Positions 1 through 8,825 of a stretch of 64,000 bases of DNA are shown here, piece by piece. Positions within the stretch are counted from its first letter, which is position 1. The number at the start of each line of letters is the position of its first letter. The DNA comes from Streptomyces sp. P3. Its GTDB lineage: Bacteria > Actinomycetota > Actinomycetes > Streptomycetales > Streptomycetaceae. The position numbers and the translations under genes were made by a program. The notes under the pieces are model-generated. The model did not search any database. It worked only from the letters and a program-made list of their open reading frames with translations, and had not been told where the DNA came from. The DNA lies in contig NZ_CP028369.1 of the NCBI RefSeq assembly GCF_003032475.1, positions 5,766,001-5,830,000 of the forward strand. The letters run 5' to 3'.

Positions 1-534
1 GACATCGGGACCGGTCTGGACCGCCTCGCCGGCGAACTCTCCGGCGCCGACCCCGCCCAGCTCGGCGCCGTCGCCGACGCGCTGCTCGGCGGCGCACACC
101 GCGGCGACGACGTCGCCCTGCTCCTGCTGCGCTACGACGGCATGGCGGTCAAACCCCGGCGCGAGGGCTGGACGGTGTGGCGGGTGCCCGAGGCGGCCCG
201 GCACGCCCGCCGCTTCACCCGGCGCAGCCTGCGGGGCTGGGGCGTGGCCGACACCGCCATGGACGCGGCCCTGCTCGTCGTCTCCGAGCTCGTCACCAAC
301 GCTCTGGTGCACACCGGCGGGCCGGTCCGCCTCGACTTCACCCTCATCGACCGCCGGCTCCGCGTCGCCGTCACCGACGCCTCGCCCCGCACGCCGGTCA
401 AACCGACCGACCCCGGCTGGGAGGCCACCGGCGGGCGCGGCATCCTCCTGGTGGAGGCCGTCTCCGACAGCTGGGGGACGGTGCCGGTCAGCGGCGGCAA
501 ACAGGTCTGGAGCGAGCTGCTGCTGCGGTTCTGA
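1..534 (+). CDS. PP2C (SpoIIE-type) phosphatase fused to anti-sigma-like ATPase, 3' part
   Basis: The reading frame is open from the first base of the window, so this is the last 177 residues of a larger protein. The first ~47 residues (ending DDVALLLLRYDG) read as the end of a SpoIIE/PP2C phosphatase domain, where DD is the usual metal-site motif. The rest is a GHKL ATPase of the RsbW/anti-sigma type: an N-box ELVTNALVHTGG near residues 96-107 and a G-box GGRGILLV near residue 145. Such fusions in Streptomyces sense signals and act on anti-sigma-antagonist partners. An internal ATG at 142 would give a stand-alone ATPase, but the upstream in-frame phosphatase motif argues for one fused protein. 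The sensor part lies outside the window. Confidence 0.85.
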   Translation, partial: DIGTGLDRLAGELSGADPAQLGAVADALLGGAHRGDDVALLLLRYDGMAVKPRREGWTVWRVPEAARHARRFTRRSLRGWGVADTAMDAALLVVSELVTNALVHTGGPVRLDFTLIDRRLRVAVTDASPRTPVKPTDPGWEATGGRGILLVEAVSDSWGTVPVSGGKQVWSELLLRF

Positions 535-584
535 ACGGCCGTACGCCCACGTGTCCCGGGCGGTGGACCGGGTACCCGCCGCAC

Positions 585-953
585 ATGGACACCTTCGCCT
601 CCGCATACCTCGCGGCATCCGGAAGGTCCGCACTGGCCTCCGTAGCGTTCGTCGTCGTCGGTCTCGTCCTGGTCGGCGGGCTGATCTTCGCCTTCCGGCT
701 CGGGTTCAAGATCCGCCGCCGGGAGCCGGCGCCTCCGCAGCCGCACGAACAGCCCCGGATGCCCGCGTCGGGCCCGACCCACGAGAGCCGTTCGCGTGAA
801 CCCAACGAGATGCCCCGTGCGGCCGACGGCGAGCGCCTCACCCCGCACGAGCTGCGGCCCACCGGCAGCCGGGACAGCTCCGACGCCGTCGGCCCCCGCC
901 GGGACCGGGGTACGGGCGGCTCGTTCGGCAGCGGCGGCCCGGGTGCCCGCTGA
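585..953 (+). CDS. DUF6479-like small membrane protein
   Basis: A protein of 122 residues with one N-terminal membrane helix (residues ~15-38, SVAFVVVGLVLVGGLIFAF) followed by a basic stop-transfer segment and a Pro/Arg/Glu-rich, probably disordered cytosolic tail containing the block AADGERLTPHEL. This layout matches the Streptomyces DUF6479 family as I know it; function is unknown. The ATG at 585 was chosen because the conserved family start is MDTF/ASAYL. The upstream extension in the same frame has shadow-like composition. No clear Shine-Dalgarno is seen before 585. It lies 50 bp after the phosphatase fusion and could be co-transcribed with it. Confidence 0.7.
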   Translation: MDTFASAYLAASGRSALASVAFVVVGLVLVGGLIFAFRLGFKIRRREPAPPQPHEQPRMPASGPTHESRSREPNEMPRAADGERLTPHELRPTGSRDSSDAVGPRRDRGTGGSFGSGGPGAR

Positions 954-998
954 CCCGCGCCTCAAGTGCATCGTGACCGAGAAAGGTGATGAATTGTC

Positions 999-1169
999 GT
1001 GACCTCGCAGCTCGAGGACAAACCCGTGATCCGTCGGCCCGAGACGGGCTGGGCCAGGGCGCGCCGCACACGCCGCGGCTCCGCCGCACCGCGCACCTGC
1101 CTGCCGGCGGTGGCCGCGCCCGGGACGCAGTCCGGGCCGGAGGGCAACATCGTCAGGGGCGACGACTGA
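999..1169 (+). CDS. Candidate small protein (56 aa), unknown
   Basis: This short frame starts with GTG at 999 and is preceded by AAAGGTGA about nine bases upstream, a reasonable Shine-Dalgarno. Nearly all of its codons end in G or C (only about five exceptions in 57), the pattern of real Streptomyces genes. The product is basic in the middle (many Arg) and ends in PEGNIVRGDD. It has one Cys and no membrane segment. I do not recognise a family. It sits in the 350-bp gap between the DUF6479-like gene and the convergent glycosyltransferase, in a spacer with no other candidate. It could be a true small gene or a chance frame. Confidence 0.4.
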   Translation: MTSQLEDKPVIRRPETGWARARRTRRGSAAPRTCLPAVAAPGTQSGPEGNIVRGDD

Positions 1170-1306
1170 CCGCCCCTCGCGCACGACCCGGAGCGCCGCC
1201 CACGGCGTTCCCCGACCCGCGCCACGCCCACCGGTGAACCACGCCCTCGCTTCCCGTCCCGCCCTCCGGCAGGGCCCGCGGCCCGCGCGGTGACCCGCGC
1301 CGACGC

Positions 1307-3280
1307 CTACCGGCGTCGTCGACGCGTCGGCCCCGTCGTCACGCGTGTGCCCGCGGTGAGCCGGCCGAGCGCCCGGTACGCCACCCGTCGCACCCGGCGG
1401 GCGGTACGGCGTATGCCGCCCGGCTGCGGCGCCGGCACCACGAGGACGCCGTCCGGGTCGACGTGCAGCGCGAAGGGCAGCGGATGGAAACGCGCCCCCT
1501 CCGTGTCCGGCGTGAGGCACACCGTCGTGAGCCAGGTCCGGTCCGCCAGGTCGCCCACCGGCAGGACGGCGTCCAGCCGGCCGCCCGGGGCGAGCGTCCC
1601 GAAGATCTCGTGGGAGTTCCCCGACTTCGCCCCCGTCAGCCGCAGCAGCACCGGCGCGGCCTCGGGCACGTGCAGCGGCAGGAGCACATGGAACCGCTCC
1701 CCATGATCCCCGGCGAGGGTGACGTCGCCCGCCGCCACCCGGCCCAGGCCCAGCCGCTCACTCGCGTGACCGACGTCCAGTGCGAGGCCGGCGTGCCGGT
1801 CGGTCCAGTAGGGCAGCACCACCCGGTCCGCGACGACGGCGGCGGGCGGGGCCGGCCGGCCGTGGCGGGGCGCCGGTCCCAGCCGCAGCTCCTTCGTCCA
1901 GCCGCCGAGGCCCACCCTCACCCACACGTCCCACAGGCCCTCGCGGGGCGGGCTGCCGCTGACCGCGGTGACGGGGTCGACGACGGCCGTGCCCTGCAGC
2001 ACCAGACGCACCCCGTTGCCGTCGGCCGCCGCCATCCGCTCCCGGTCCGTGCGCACCGGCTGGAAGTACTGCGCCGCGCCGGCCCGCTCCCGCAGCAACA
2101 GATCGGGCGAGGCCCGGTCGAAGCGTTCCGCGGTGTCCAGGCCGAGCCAGCGCACCGCCTCGGCGACGTCCCGCGGCGGCCACTGCGCACGCTCCGCGGC
2201 GGCCGGGAAGACCATCGGCCGGCCCTCGTGCGTCAGCTCCGCCGCGAAGACGATCCGCAGCAGCCCGCCCCGCCACTCGACGCCCCGCGGCTCGACGGCG
2301 AGCCCGACGCCCGCCTCCCACCGCGCGAACGCGACGACGTCGTCGTAACGCCCGTCGGCGGCCAGCGCCGCGACGACCCGCTGGGTGGGCTGCAGCGGAG
2401 CCGCCACGCCCGGCCCGAACCGCTCCACGACGACCGCGTGGATCTCCTCGAACAGCTCCTTGCGGTAGTCCTCGGGCAGGTTCAGGAAGCGCCGGCCACG
2501 CAGCCGCTCGACCATCTCCACCCGCAGCCACCGCCGGAACAGCCGGTCGCGCAGGGCGCCCGGCTCGGTGTACCGCTCGACGACGTCGAGGGCTTCGCGG
2601 AGGTTCTTGAAGTAGCACACCGGGTCGAACCGCCGGAAGCTCACGTTCGCGGCGTCGTCGCGCCGCACGTGGTAGTAGCAGACGTAGTCGCCGAGCACGG
2701 CGACGTTGTCCGCACGCAGATAGGCCTCGGTGACGAAGACGTGGTCCTCGAGGCGGCGTCGCCCCTCCGGGAAGCGCAGGCCGGTGCGCTCGAGGAAGGC
2801 CCGGCGGATCATCTTGTGCGGGGTGAGACTGTCGATGAGCGGCGCGTTCTCGACGGTGGCCCGCGGGCGGTTCGTGCGGAACAGTTCCACCGGCACCGCG
2901 CGCCCCCGGCCGGCCATCTTGCCCACGACGACGTCCGCGTCGTTCGCGACGCCGTAGTCGTACATCCGCTCCAGGGCTTCCGCGCCGAGGTGGTCGTCGG
3001 CGTCCACGAACATCACGTACTCGCCCCGGGCGGCGTCGATGCCGACGTTGCGCGGCTTGCCGGGCCAGCCGGAGTTCTCCTGGTGGACGACGCGGACCCG
3101 GGGGTCCTTCGCGGCGAGGGCGTCGAGGAGCGCAGGGGTGGCGTCCGTGCAGCCGTCGTCGACGAAGACGATCTCGTAGGCCTCCGGCGGGAGCGACTGC
3201 CCGAGCAGCGAGGCGATGCAGTCCTCGATGTAGCGGCCGGGGTTGTAGACCGGGACGATGACGCTGACCTTGACCGGCAT
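1307..3280 (-). CDS. Glycosyltransferase family 2 with long C-terminal domain
   Basis: A cytosolic protein of 657 residues. The first ~230 residues form a GT-A fold: the start VSVIVPVYNPGRYIEDCI, the nucleotide-sugar residues DDG at 41-43 and the metal-binding D-A-D at 93-95 are all present. The remaining ~400 residues are a mixed region rich in beta-strand-like segments, as in GT2 enzymes of the teichoic-acid/surface-glycan type. It probably adds sugars to a surface polymer or a glycan precursor; the acceptor is unknown. ATG at 3280 was chosen because it begins exactly at the conserved domain; a GGGAG lies 11-15 bases upstream. It converges on the small frame at 999 and is divergent from the phosphoesterase at 3410. 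Confidence 0.85.
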   Translation of the reverse strand: MPVKVSVIVPVYNPGRYIEDCIASLLGQSLPPEAYEIVFVDDGCTDATPALLDALAAKDPRVRVVHQENSGWPGKPRNVGIDAARGEYVMFVDADDHLGAEALERMYDYGVANDADVVVGKMAGRGRAVPVELFRTNRPRATVENAPLIDSLTPHKMIRRAFLERTGLRFPEGRRRLEDHVFVTEAYLRADNVAVLGDYVCYYHVRRDDAANVSFRRFDPVCYFKNLREALDVVERYTEPGALRDRLFRRWLRVEMVERLRGRRFLNLPEDYRKELFEEIHAVVVERFGPGVAAPLQPTQRVVAALAADGRYDDVVAFARWEAGVGLAVEPRGVEWRGGLLRIVFAAELTHEGRPMVFPAAAERAQWPPRDVAEAVRWLGLDTAERFDRASPDLLLRERAGAAQYFQPVRTDRERMAAADGNGVRLVLQGTAVVDPVTAVSGSPPREGLWDVWVRVGLGGWTKELRLGPAPRHGRPAPPAAVVADRVVLPYWTDRHAGLALDVGHASERLGLGRVAAGDVTLAGDHGERFHVLLPLHVPEAAPVLLRLTGAKSGNSHEIFGTLAPGGRLDAVLPVGDLADRTWLTTVCLTPDTEGARFHPLPFALHVDPDGVLVVPAPQPGGIRRTARRVRRVAYRALGRLTAGTRVTTGPTRRRRR

Positions 3281-3409
3281 CGGGCTTCTGGCTCCCTCGT
3301 CGGATCGCCTGCCGTGCGGACGGCGGGTGCGTGCAGCCCGATGCTAACCCGGCACCCGGCGCCCCACCTGTCCTGATTCGTCCTGATCCGGATTTTGTAG
3401 TCTGACGCC

Positions 3410-3910
3410 GTGCGCCTCCTGCTGATGTCCGACACCCACCTGCCCAAGCGCGCCAAGGCGCTTCCCGCCCCGCTGCTCGACGAGATCCCGGACGCGGACC
3501 TCGTCGTCCACGCGGGGGACTGGGTCGACGCGGCCACGCTCGACCTGCTGGAGGACCGCAGCCGTCGGCTGCTCGCCGTCCACGGCAACAACGACGGGCC
3601 CGAGCTGCGCGCCCGGCTGCCCGAGATCGCCCGCGCGGAACTCGGCAGACTGCGGTTCGGCGTGATCCACGAGACGGGTCCGGCCCAGGGCCGGGAGGCC
3701 CGGTGCGCGGCCCGCTTCCCCGACCTGGACGTCCTGGTCTTCGGACACAGCCATATTCCCTGGGACACCACGGCCCCCGGCGGCCTGCGTCTGCTCAACC
3801 CGGGCTCCCCGACGGACCGCCGCCGCCGGCCCTACTGCACGTACCTGACGGCCACCGCCGACGGGGGCCGGCTCACGGACGTCGTCCTGCACCGGCTGCC
3901 GCCGCGCTGA
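3410..3910 (+). CDS. Metallophosphoesterase, YfcE/MJ0936 type
   Basis: A small calcineurin-like phosphoesterase of 166 residues. The metal ligands are in order: SDTH near the N-terminus, HAGDW, GNND and GHSH with a later NPGSP block, which together define the YfcE-like subgroup. Such enzymes cleave phosphodiesters or phosphomonoesters with Mn2+; the natural substrate is not predictable. The start is GTG at 3410, directly at the beta-strand RLLLMSDTH. The gap to the divergent GT2 gene is 129 bp and carries both promoters. A 248-bp gene-free spacer with no convincing signal follows before the convergent XdhC-like gene. Confidence 0.85.
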   Translation: MRLLLMSDTHLPKRAKALPAPLLDEIPDADLVVHAGDWVDAATLDLLEDRSRRLLAVHGNNDGPELRARLPEIARAELGRLRFGVIHETGPAQGREARCAARFPDLDVLVFGHSHIPWDTTAPGGLRLLNPGSPTDRRRRPYCTYLTATADGGRLTDVVLHRLPPR

Positions 3911-4158
3911 GCGCACTCGCGCGGCCGGAGAGGGAGCGGGGGAGGCGGTGTCACGACGGACGAACCGGGCCGCTTCCGGCCGATGCGGTCGGAGGCGGCC
4001 CGGAACTTGCGAGTGTGCGTTGCGTCAACGGGCCTCCTTCCACCGTGAGACGACGGAGGGACATGCATGCGTGTCCGTTCTGGGCGCGTACCCCGTTGCG
4101 TGCCTCGCTACACACCGCCGGTCCGGTGAATTCCGGGACGCGTCCCGACGGGGCGGTG

Positions 4159-5283
4159 CTACCGGGCGGGCCGGGCCCGACCGCCCGCCGGGGGGTGGAC
4201 GGCGCCGGTGGTCGCCGTCAGCGGGGCGCCGCTGCCGCCCCACCGCAGCGCGACGATCTCGGCCGCCACCGACACGGCGACCTCTTCGGGCGTACGGGCT
4301 CCCAGATCCAGCCCCACCGGCGAGCGCAGCCGCGCCAGCTCGGCGTCGGTGACCCCGGCCTCCAGCAGGAGCGCACGGCGTTCGTCGTGGGTGCGCCGGC
4401 TGCCCATCGCCCCGATGTACGCGGCCGGCCGGCGCAGGGCGGCCGCCAGCAGCGGCACGTCGAACTTCGGGTCGTGGGTCAGCACGCAGATCACCGTGCG
4501 GTCGTCCGTGCCCGTGCCGTCCAGGTAGCGGTGCGGCCAGTCCACGACCACCTCGACGCCCGCCGGGAAGCGTTCCGGCGTGGCGAACGCCGGCCGGGCG
4601 TCGCAGACGGTGACCCGGTAGCCGAGGAAGTCGCCGATGCGGGCCACGGCGGCCGCGTGGTCGATCGCGCCGAACACCAGCATGCGCGGCGGCGGGGCGA
4701 AGGACTGCAGGAACACCGGGACGTCGTCCTCCCGCCGCCGGCCGTGCGGTCCGTAGTGGCGCAGTCCGGTGGCGCCCGACGCCAGTTCTCCGCGCGCGTC
4801 GGAGGTGACGGCCGCGTCCAGTCCCGCGGAGCCCAGGGTGCCGGCGGTCCGGTCCGGCCAGACGGCGAGCACGGCCCCGTGGGGGGCGAGGCCGTCGATG
4901 ACCGTGGCCACGATCACCGGTTCGCCCGCGGCGACCGACCGGGCGACCGCCCCGAACGAGGGGTCGAGGTCCCGCGTCACCGCACGCACCAGCACGGTGA
5001 GCTCGCCGCCGCAGGTCAACCCGACGGCGAAGGCGTCGTCGTCGCCGTATCCGAAGGTCGCCCGCCGGGCCGTCGCGTCGGCCAGGACCTCCTGGGCCAG
5101 CTCGCACACCGCGCCCTCCACACAGCCCCCGGACACACTGCCCACGACCGCGCCGCCCGGGCCCACCGCCATGGCGGCGCCCGGAGCGCGCGGCGCGCTG
5201 CCGCGGACGGCGACCACGGTGGCGAGCCCGAACGGCTCACCGGCCGCGTACCACCCGTTCAGCACCGGCAGAATCTCACGCAC
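4159..5283 (-). CDS. XdhC/CoxI family protein
   Basis: A protein of 374 residues from the GTG at 5283, whose product begins with the typical family start VREILPVL. The N-terminal XdhC/CoxI domain has the motif GSVSGGCVEG. The C-terminal part has a Rossmann-like stretch starting VFGAIDHAAAV and the block IGAMGSRRTH. XdhC proteins help insert or sulfurate molybdenum cofactor in xanthine dehydrogenase and CO dehydrogenase. No molybdo-enzyme gene is in the window, so the partner is elsewhere or the role differs. The frame is open upstream to 5442, but that extension is Arg/Ser-rich and unlike the family. No strong Shine-Dalgarno precedes 5283, so the start is moderately sure. Confidence 0.8.
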   Translation of the reverse strand: MREILPVLNGWYAAGEPFGLATVVAVRGSAPRAPGAAMAVGPGGAVVGSVSGGCVEGAVCELAQEVLADATARRATFGYGDDDAFAVGLTCGGELTVLVRAVTRDLDPSFGAVARSVAAGEPVIVATVIDGLAPHGAVLAVWPDRTAGTLGSAGLDAAVTSDARGELASGATGLRHYGPHGRRREDDVPVFLQSFAPPPRMLVFGAIDHAAAVARIGDFLGYRVTVCDARPAFATPERFPAGVEVVVDWPHRYLDGTGTDDRTVICVLTHDPKFDVPLLAAALRRPAAYIGAMGSRRTHDERRALLLEAGVTDAELARLRSPVGLDLGARTPEEVAVSVAAEIVALRWGGSGAPLTATTGAVHPPAGGRARPAR

Positions 5284-5464
5284 GATTGCACGGTAATCCG
5301 TCGCCGCCCCGCCCGCCGTTCGGCCGGCCGACCGCCGGGAGGGCGACGACGCATCCCCGGCGCGCCCCGAGTGCCTCCGCACGGACGGCAAACCGCCGAA
5401 CCGCCGGGAGTACCTGGTGCTCATGACCGGCCGGGTGGCCAACTGGACTGACTGTGCAGGAACT

Positions 5465-5480
5465 TACTCATGGGTCAGTA
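5465..5480. promoter_or_regulatory. Inverted repeat TACT-N8-AGTA
   Basis: An imperfect operator-like dyad lies 41 bases before the GH5 start codon. Its half-sites resemble the CTTACT/AGTAAG palindrome at 8826-8841 beside the TetR gene, which raises the possibility of one regulator acting at both places. This is an inference from base pattern only. Confidence 0.3.
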
Positions 5481-5492
5481 GGTATTGACGGT

Positions 5493-5510
5493 GTCCGGAA
5501 ATCACCGGAC
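5493..5510. promoter_or_regulatory. Inverted repeat GTCCGG-N6-CCGGAC
   Basis: A perfect 6-bp dyad lies between a TTGACG hexamer (5485-5490) and the GH5 start at 5521. It is well placed to be an operator overlapping the promoter. A good -10 box is not evident, so the promoter assignment is weak. Confidence 0.35.
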
Positions 5511-5520
5511 TGTAGTGGAC

Positions 5521-7392
5521 ATGCCGAATATCCGGGCACGTCTGCTCGCTGTTCTGGTGGTCCTCTGCGGACTCTGCGGCTTCCTGACGGCTGCGGGCGC
5601 CTCGCCCGCAGCCGCGGACGCCACGCTCCCCGGCTCGCTCCCCTTCGACGGCACGGCGCTCACCGTGTCGAACGGCCGCTTCGTCGACGGCAACGGCCGC
5701 GAGGTCGTGCTGCGCGGTTACAACGTCTCCGGCGAGACCAAGCTCGACGAGAACAAGGGCCTGCCCTTCGCCTCGGTCGCCGACGCCAGGAAGTCGGCGA
5801 CCGCGCTGCGCGCCCTCGGCGGCGGCAACTCCGTGCGTTTCCTGCTCTCCTGGGCCTACGCCGAGCCCGTGCGCGGCCAGGTCGACACCGTCTACCTCGC
5901 CGCCGCCACCGAGCAGATGCGTGCCTTCCTCGACGCCGGCATCCGCGTCTACTCCGACTTCCACCAGGATCTCTACTCCCGCCACCTGTTCAACCAGGGC
6001 AGCTGGTACACCGGCGACGGCGCCCCCAAGTGGGCGGTGGACCTCGGTGGTTACCCCGCCGAGTCCTGCGGCATCTGCTTCTTCTGGGGCCAGAACATCA
6101 CCCAGAACGGGGCGGTGAAGGCCGCCCAGTACGACTTCTGGCACAACGCCCACGGCGTCCAGGACAACTTCCTCGCCACCGCCCAGCAGACCATGGCGTA
6201 CGTCAGGCAGCACCTGAGCACCGAGGAGTTCGCCGGCGTCCTCGGCTTCGACCCCTACAACGAGCCCTACGCCGGGACCTACGACTCCGGCCAGACCAGC
6301 CGCACCTGGGAACGCGACCTCCTGTGGCCCTTCTACGTGAAGTTCCGGGCCCGGATGGACGCGGCAGGCTGGCAGGACAAGCCCGCCTTCGTCGAGCCGA
6401 ACATGTTCTGGAACGGCAACATCGACTCCCAGCGGCAGGAGGGCGGACTCCTCGACGTGGGCACGCTCGGCTCGCGCTACGTCTTCAACACCCACTTCTA
6501 CGACCAGAAGGCCATCTCCGGGATCCTGATGTGGGGCAAGGCGGCGGACGGCCAGTACGTCACCGACTTCGGCACCGTCCGCGACCGGGCCGCGGCGACC
6601 GGGACCACGGCCGTCGTCAGCGAGTTCGGCCATCCGCTGGCCGGCAATGTCTCCGACAAGGCGCCGACCGTCCTCAAGGCCATGTACCAGGCCCTCGACT
6701 CCCGGGTGAAGGGCGCGGGTTGGTGGACCACCCCGGCCGTCTCCGGCCCGGTCCTGTCCGGCAGCCAGTGGCAGTGGGACATCTACTGGGGCCGCCATCA
6801 CGAGCTGATGAACGGCAACCCCGACAAGGTGCTCACCGGCGGCGACGCCTGGAACGACGAGGATCTGTCGGCCGTCCGCCTCGACGACGCCGGCAACGCC
6901 ACGCTCCGTCAGGATGCCCGGCTCCTCGACCGTGTCTACCCGAGCGCCACCTCCGGCACGACCGTCGCCTTCACCTATGAGGACCGCTCCCGCGACGGCT
7001 CCACCACCCTCACCTGGAACCCGGTCCCCGGTTCCCTGCCCGCCACGAAGCAGCTCGTCGGCTCCGGCCAGTACGCGCTGCTCGTGTGGCGCTCGGCCGG
7101 CGGTGCGGCGCCCACCGAACTGCACCTGCCCGCCTCCTTCCCGACCGCCACGACCACCGTCGTCTCCGACCTCGGCGCCGTGTACGCACCCCCGGCCTAC
7201 CCGGCCACCACGAAGATCGCGGCGGCCGTCGAACCGGGCGGCACGGGCAGCCGGCGTCTGCTGCTCAGCACGTCCGACTCGGGCGCGGTGCACTACGCAC
7301 TGGTCACCAACGGCGCGAGTGCGCCGTCCGCGACCCAGCTGGCCGCGGCCCGTACCGAACTGTCGGCGTGGGTGGCCCAGAAGGTGGGGTAG
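5521..7392 (+). CDS. Secreted GH5 glycosidase, endoglycoceramidase-like
   Basis: A secreted enzyme of 623 residues. From the ATG at 5521 the product has a classic Sec signal (RARLLAVLVVLCGLCGFLTAAG, cleavage near ASPAAADA). A TTG at 5485 would only add 12 residues before the signal. The catalytic domain is a GH5 (beta/alpha)8 barrel: the acid/base Glu is E248 in FDPYNEPYAG and the nucleophile is E368 in VVSEFGHPLAG. The motifs FHQDLYS and the NEP context resemble bacterial endoglycosylceramidases, which release the glycan from glycolipids. A C-terminal beta-sandwich follows from ~residue 490. No Shine-Dalgarno is seen before 5521, which fits leaderless translation. Confidence 0.8.
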   Translation: MPNIRARLLAVLVVLCGLCGFLTAAGASPAAADATLPGSLPFDGTALTVSNGRFVDGNGREVVLRGYNVSGETKLDENKGLPFASVADARKSATALRALGGGNSVRFLLSWAYAEPVRGQVDTVYLAAATEQMRAFLDAGIRVYSDFHQDLYSRHLFNQGSWYTGDGAPKWAVDLGGYPAESCGICFFWGQNITQNGAVKAAQYDFWHNAHGVQDNFLATAQQTMAYVRQHLSTEEFAGVLGFDPYNEPYAGTYDSGQTSRTWERDLLWPFYVKFRARMDAAGWQDKPAFVEPNMFWNGNIDSQRQEGGLLDVGTLGSRYVFNTHFYDQKAISGILMWGKAADGQYVTDFGTVRDRAAATGTTAVVSEFGHPLAGNVSDKAPTVLKAMYQALDSRVKGAGWWTTPAVSGPVLSGSQWQWDIYWGRHHELMNGNPDKVLTGGDAWNDEDLSAVRLDDAGNATLRQDARLLDRVYPSATSGTTVAFTYEDRSRDGSTTLTWNPVPGSLPATKQLVGSGQYALLVWRSAGGAAPTELHLPASFPTATTTVVSDLGAVYAPPAYPATTKIAAAVEPGGTGSRRLLLSTSDSGAVHYALVTNGASAPSATQLAAARTELSAWVAQKVG

Positions 7393-7408
7393 CGGCACCG
7401 GCACGACG

Positions 7409-7443
7409 AAGGGGTGGGTGGCGGTCGCCGCCACCCACCCCTT
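7409..7443. terminator. Bidirectional terminator hairpin
   Basis: A perfect 16-bp inverted repeat (left arm 7409-7424, right arm 7428-7443) with a 3-base loop stands between the convergent GH5 and beta-propeller genes. Outer bases CGGCAC/GTGCCG can extend the stem. There is no U-tract, as is common in Streptomyces. Confidence 0.8.
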
Positions 7444-7460
7444 GTGCCGGGGGCCCGCCG

Positions 7461-8726
7461 TCAGCTGCCGGTACCGGTCCAGCCCGCCGCCACGTGGCCG
7501 AGCCGGACCCGTTGCGGATGGTCGCCCACGGGGACCGACACGACCTTCTGCCCGGTGGCGAAGTCGATCGCGGTCACCTGGTCGGCGCCGCTCTCGGAGA
7601 TGACGCAGTCCTTGCCGTCGCCGCTGACCGTGGCCCAGTAGGGCTTGGAGGCGGTGACCAGCGGGCCCTCCTGGAGGGTGGCGCGGTTGACGATCGTCGC
7701 GTAGTCGTCCATCGTGCCGGCCACGCACAGCTTGCCGCCGTCCGGACTCATCGACAGGCCGTGATGGCGCGAGTCGTTGACGTACGTGGTGCGGTCGTCG
7801 CTGGTCGTGGAGTTCTTCGGCAGGGTCTTCGTCCGGGTGATCTTGTCCGTGGCGAGGTCGTACTCGAAGAAGCCGTTGAAGAACGACACCTGGAAGTACA
7901 GCTTCGACTCGTCGGGCGAGAAGACCGCGGGGCGCACCGCGTCCGAGTAGTCCTTGAGCCCGATCGCGTCCAGCCGCTGGCGCATGTCGATGATCTTGAC
8001 CTGCTGGTACGTGTTCGCGTCGACGACGGTGATGCGCCGGTCGCCCTTCGTGAAGTCCTGCCACGGCGCGTCCTGGGACGTGTTCACGTCTCCGATCGCC
8101 ATGTTGTAGATGTACTTGCCGTCCTTGGTGAAGATGTTCTCGTGCGGCTTGTCGCCGGTCTTGAACGAACCCACCTGCTTTCCGGTGACGATGTCCAGGA
8201 CGTGCACCGTGTTCGAGATCGACGCCGAGACCGCGACCCGCTTGCCGTCGGGGGAGACGGCCATGTGGTCCGAGCGGTAACCCGACACCGGGAAGCGCCA
8301 GTTGATCTTTCCGGTGGACAGGTCGATGGAGACGACGTCGGCGAAGCTCGGCCGGGAGACGACCACGGACGCGCCGTCCGGCGTGGTGTACATGTCGTCG
8401 ACGAACTGGTCGTGCCCCTCGCCGACGCCGTTGCGGATGGCCATGAAGTAGATCCACTTGATCAGGTCGCCGTTGATCTCCGCCATCCGGGCGTCCTTGT
8501 CCGGGATCACGTTGATCCGGCCGACCTTCGCGAAGTCGCCGCTGGACTTGATGACGTCCGCGGTGCCCTCCCAGTTGTTGCCGACGAAGAGCACCTCGCG
8601 CAGTGCGGCTGCGGTCGAGGAGTCCGAGGCCGCCGAGTCGGCGGTCGCGACGGCGGCGGGAGCGGTGAAGGTCAGGGCGACGGCGGCGGCGATGGAGCAA
8701 AGGTGCCTGGAGGTGAAGGCAGGCAT
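7461..8726 (-). CDS. Secreted YncE-like beta-propeller protein
   Basis: A protein of 421 residues with a Sec signal peptide (residues ~1-30, SIAAAVALTFTAPAAVATA). Seven-bladed propeller features follow: repeated blocks such as HMAVSPDGKRVAVS, VHVLDIVTGKQVG, HGLSMSPDGGKL and VTAIDFATGQKV, typical of YVTN/YncE repeats and amine-dehydrogenase-like propellers. It probably binds a ligand or partner outside the cell; no catalytic residues stand out. ATG at 8726 has a purine-rich AGAAGAGAG about six bases upstream. The divergent TetR gene at 8919 and two palindromes between them suggest local repression. It is convergent with the GH5 gene across a strong terminator. Confidence 0.8.
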   Translation of the reverse strand: MPAFTSRHLCSIAAAVALTFTAPAAVATADSAASDSSTAAALREVLFVGNNWEGTADVIKSSGDFAKVGRINVIPDKDARMAEINGDLIKWIYFMAIRNGVGEGHDQFVDDMYTTPDGASVVVSRPSFADVVSIDLSTGKINWRFPVSGYRSDHMAVSPDGKRVAVSASISNTVHVLDIVTGKQVGSFKTGDKPHENIFTKDGKYIYNMAIGDVNTSQDAPWQDFTKGDRRITVVDANTYQQVKIIDMRQRLDAIGLKDYSDAVRPAVFSPDESKLYFQVSFFNGFFEYDLATDKITRTKTLPKNSTTSDDRTTYVNDSRHHGLSMSPDGGKLCVAGTMDDYATIVNRATLQEGPLVTASKPYWATVSGDGKDCVISESGADQVTAIDFATGQKVVSVPVGDHPQRVRLGHVAAGWTGTGS

Positions 8727-8798
8727 GACTGCTCTCTTCTCTGGGGGGGGCGGAAGGTCAGGGGCAGGGGTGTGAAGGCAGGGGAAACCCCGCCGGAA

Positions 8799-8820
8799 TC
8801 TGAACACGGGCCCGTTCAGA
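8799..8820. promoter_or_regulatory. Inverted repeat TCTGAAC-N8-GTTCAGA
   Basis: A perfect 7-bp dyad in the 192-bp divergent promoter region between the beta-propeller gene and its TetR regulator, six bases from a second palindrome. It may be an operator or part of overlapping promoters. Confidence 0.45.
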
Positions 8821-8825
8821 ATGTG

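Noticed and set aside
4025..5107. Open frames of 80-360 codons on the minus strand in other phases inside the XdhC-like gene
   Set aside because: Arg/Gly/Ala-rich shadows of a high-GC gene with clear family motifs in the accepted frame.
5284..5442. N-terminal extension of the XdhC-like protein to 5442
   Set aside because: The added residues are Ser/Arg/Gly-rich and unlike family starts; VREILPVL is the usual beginning.
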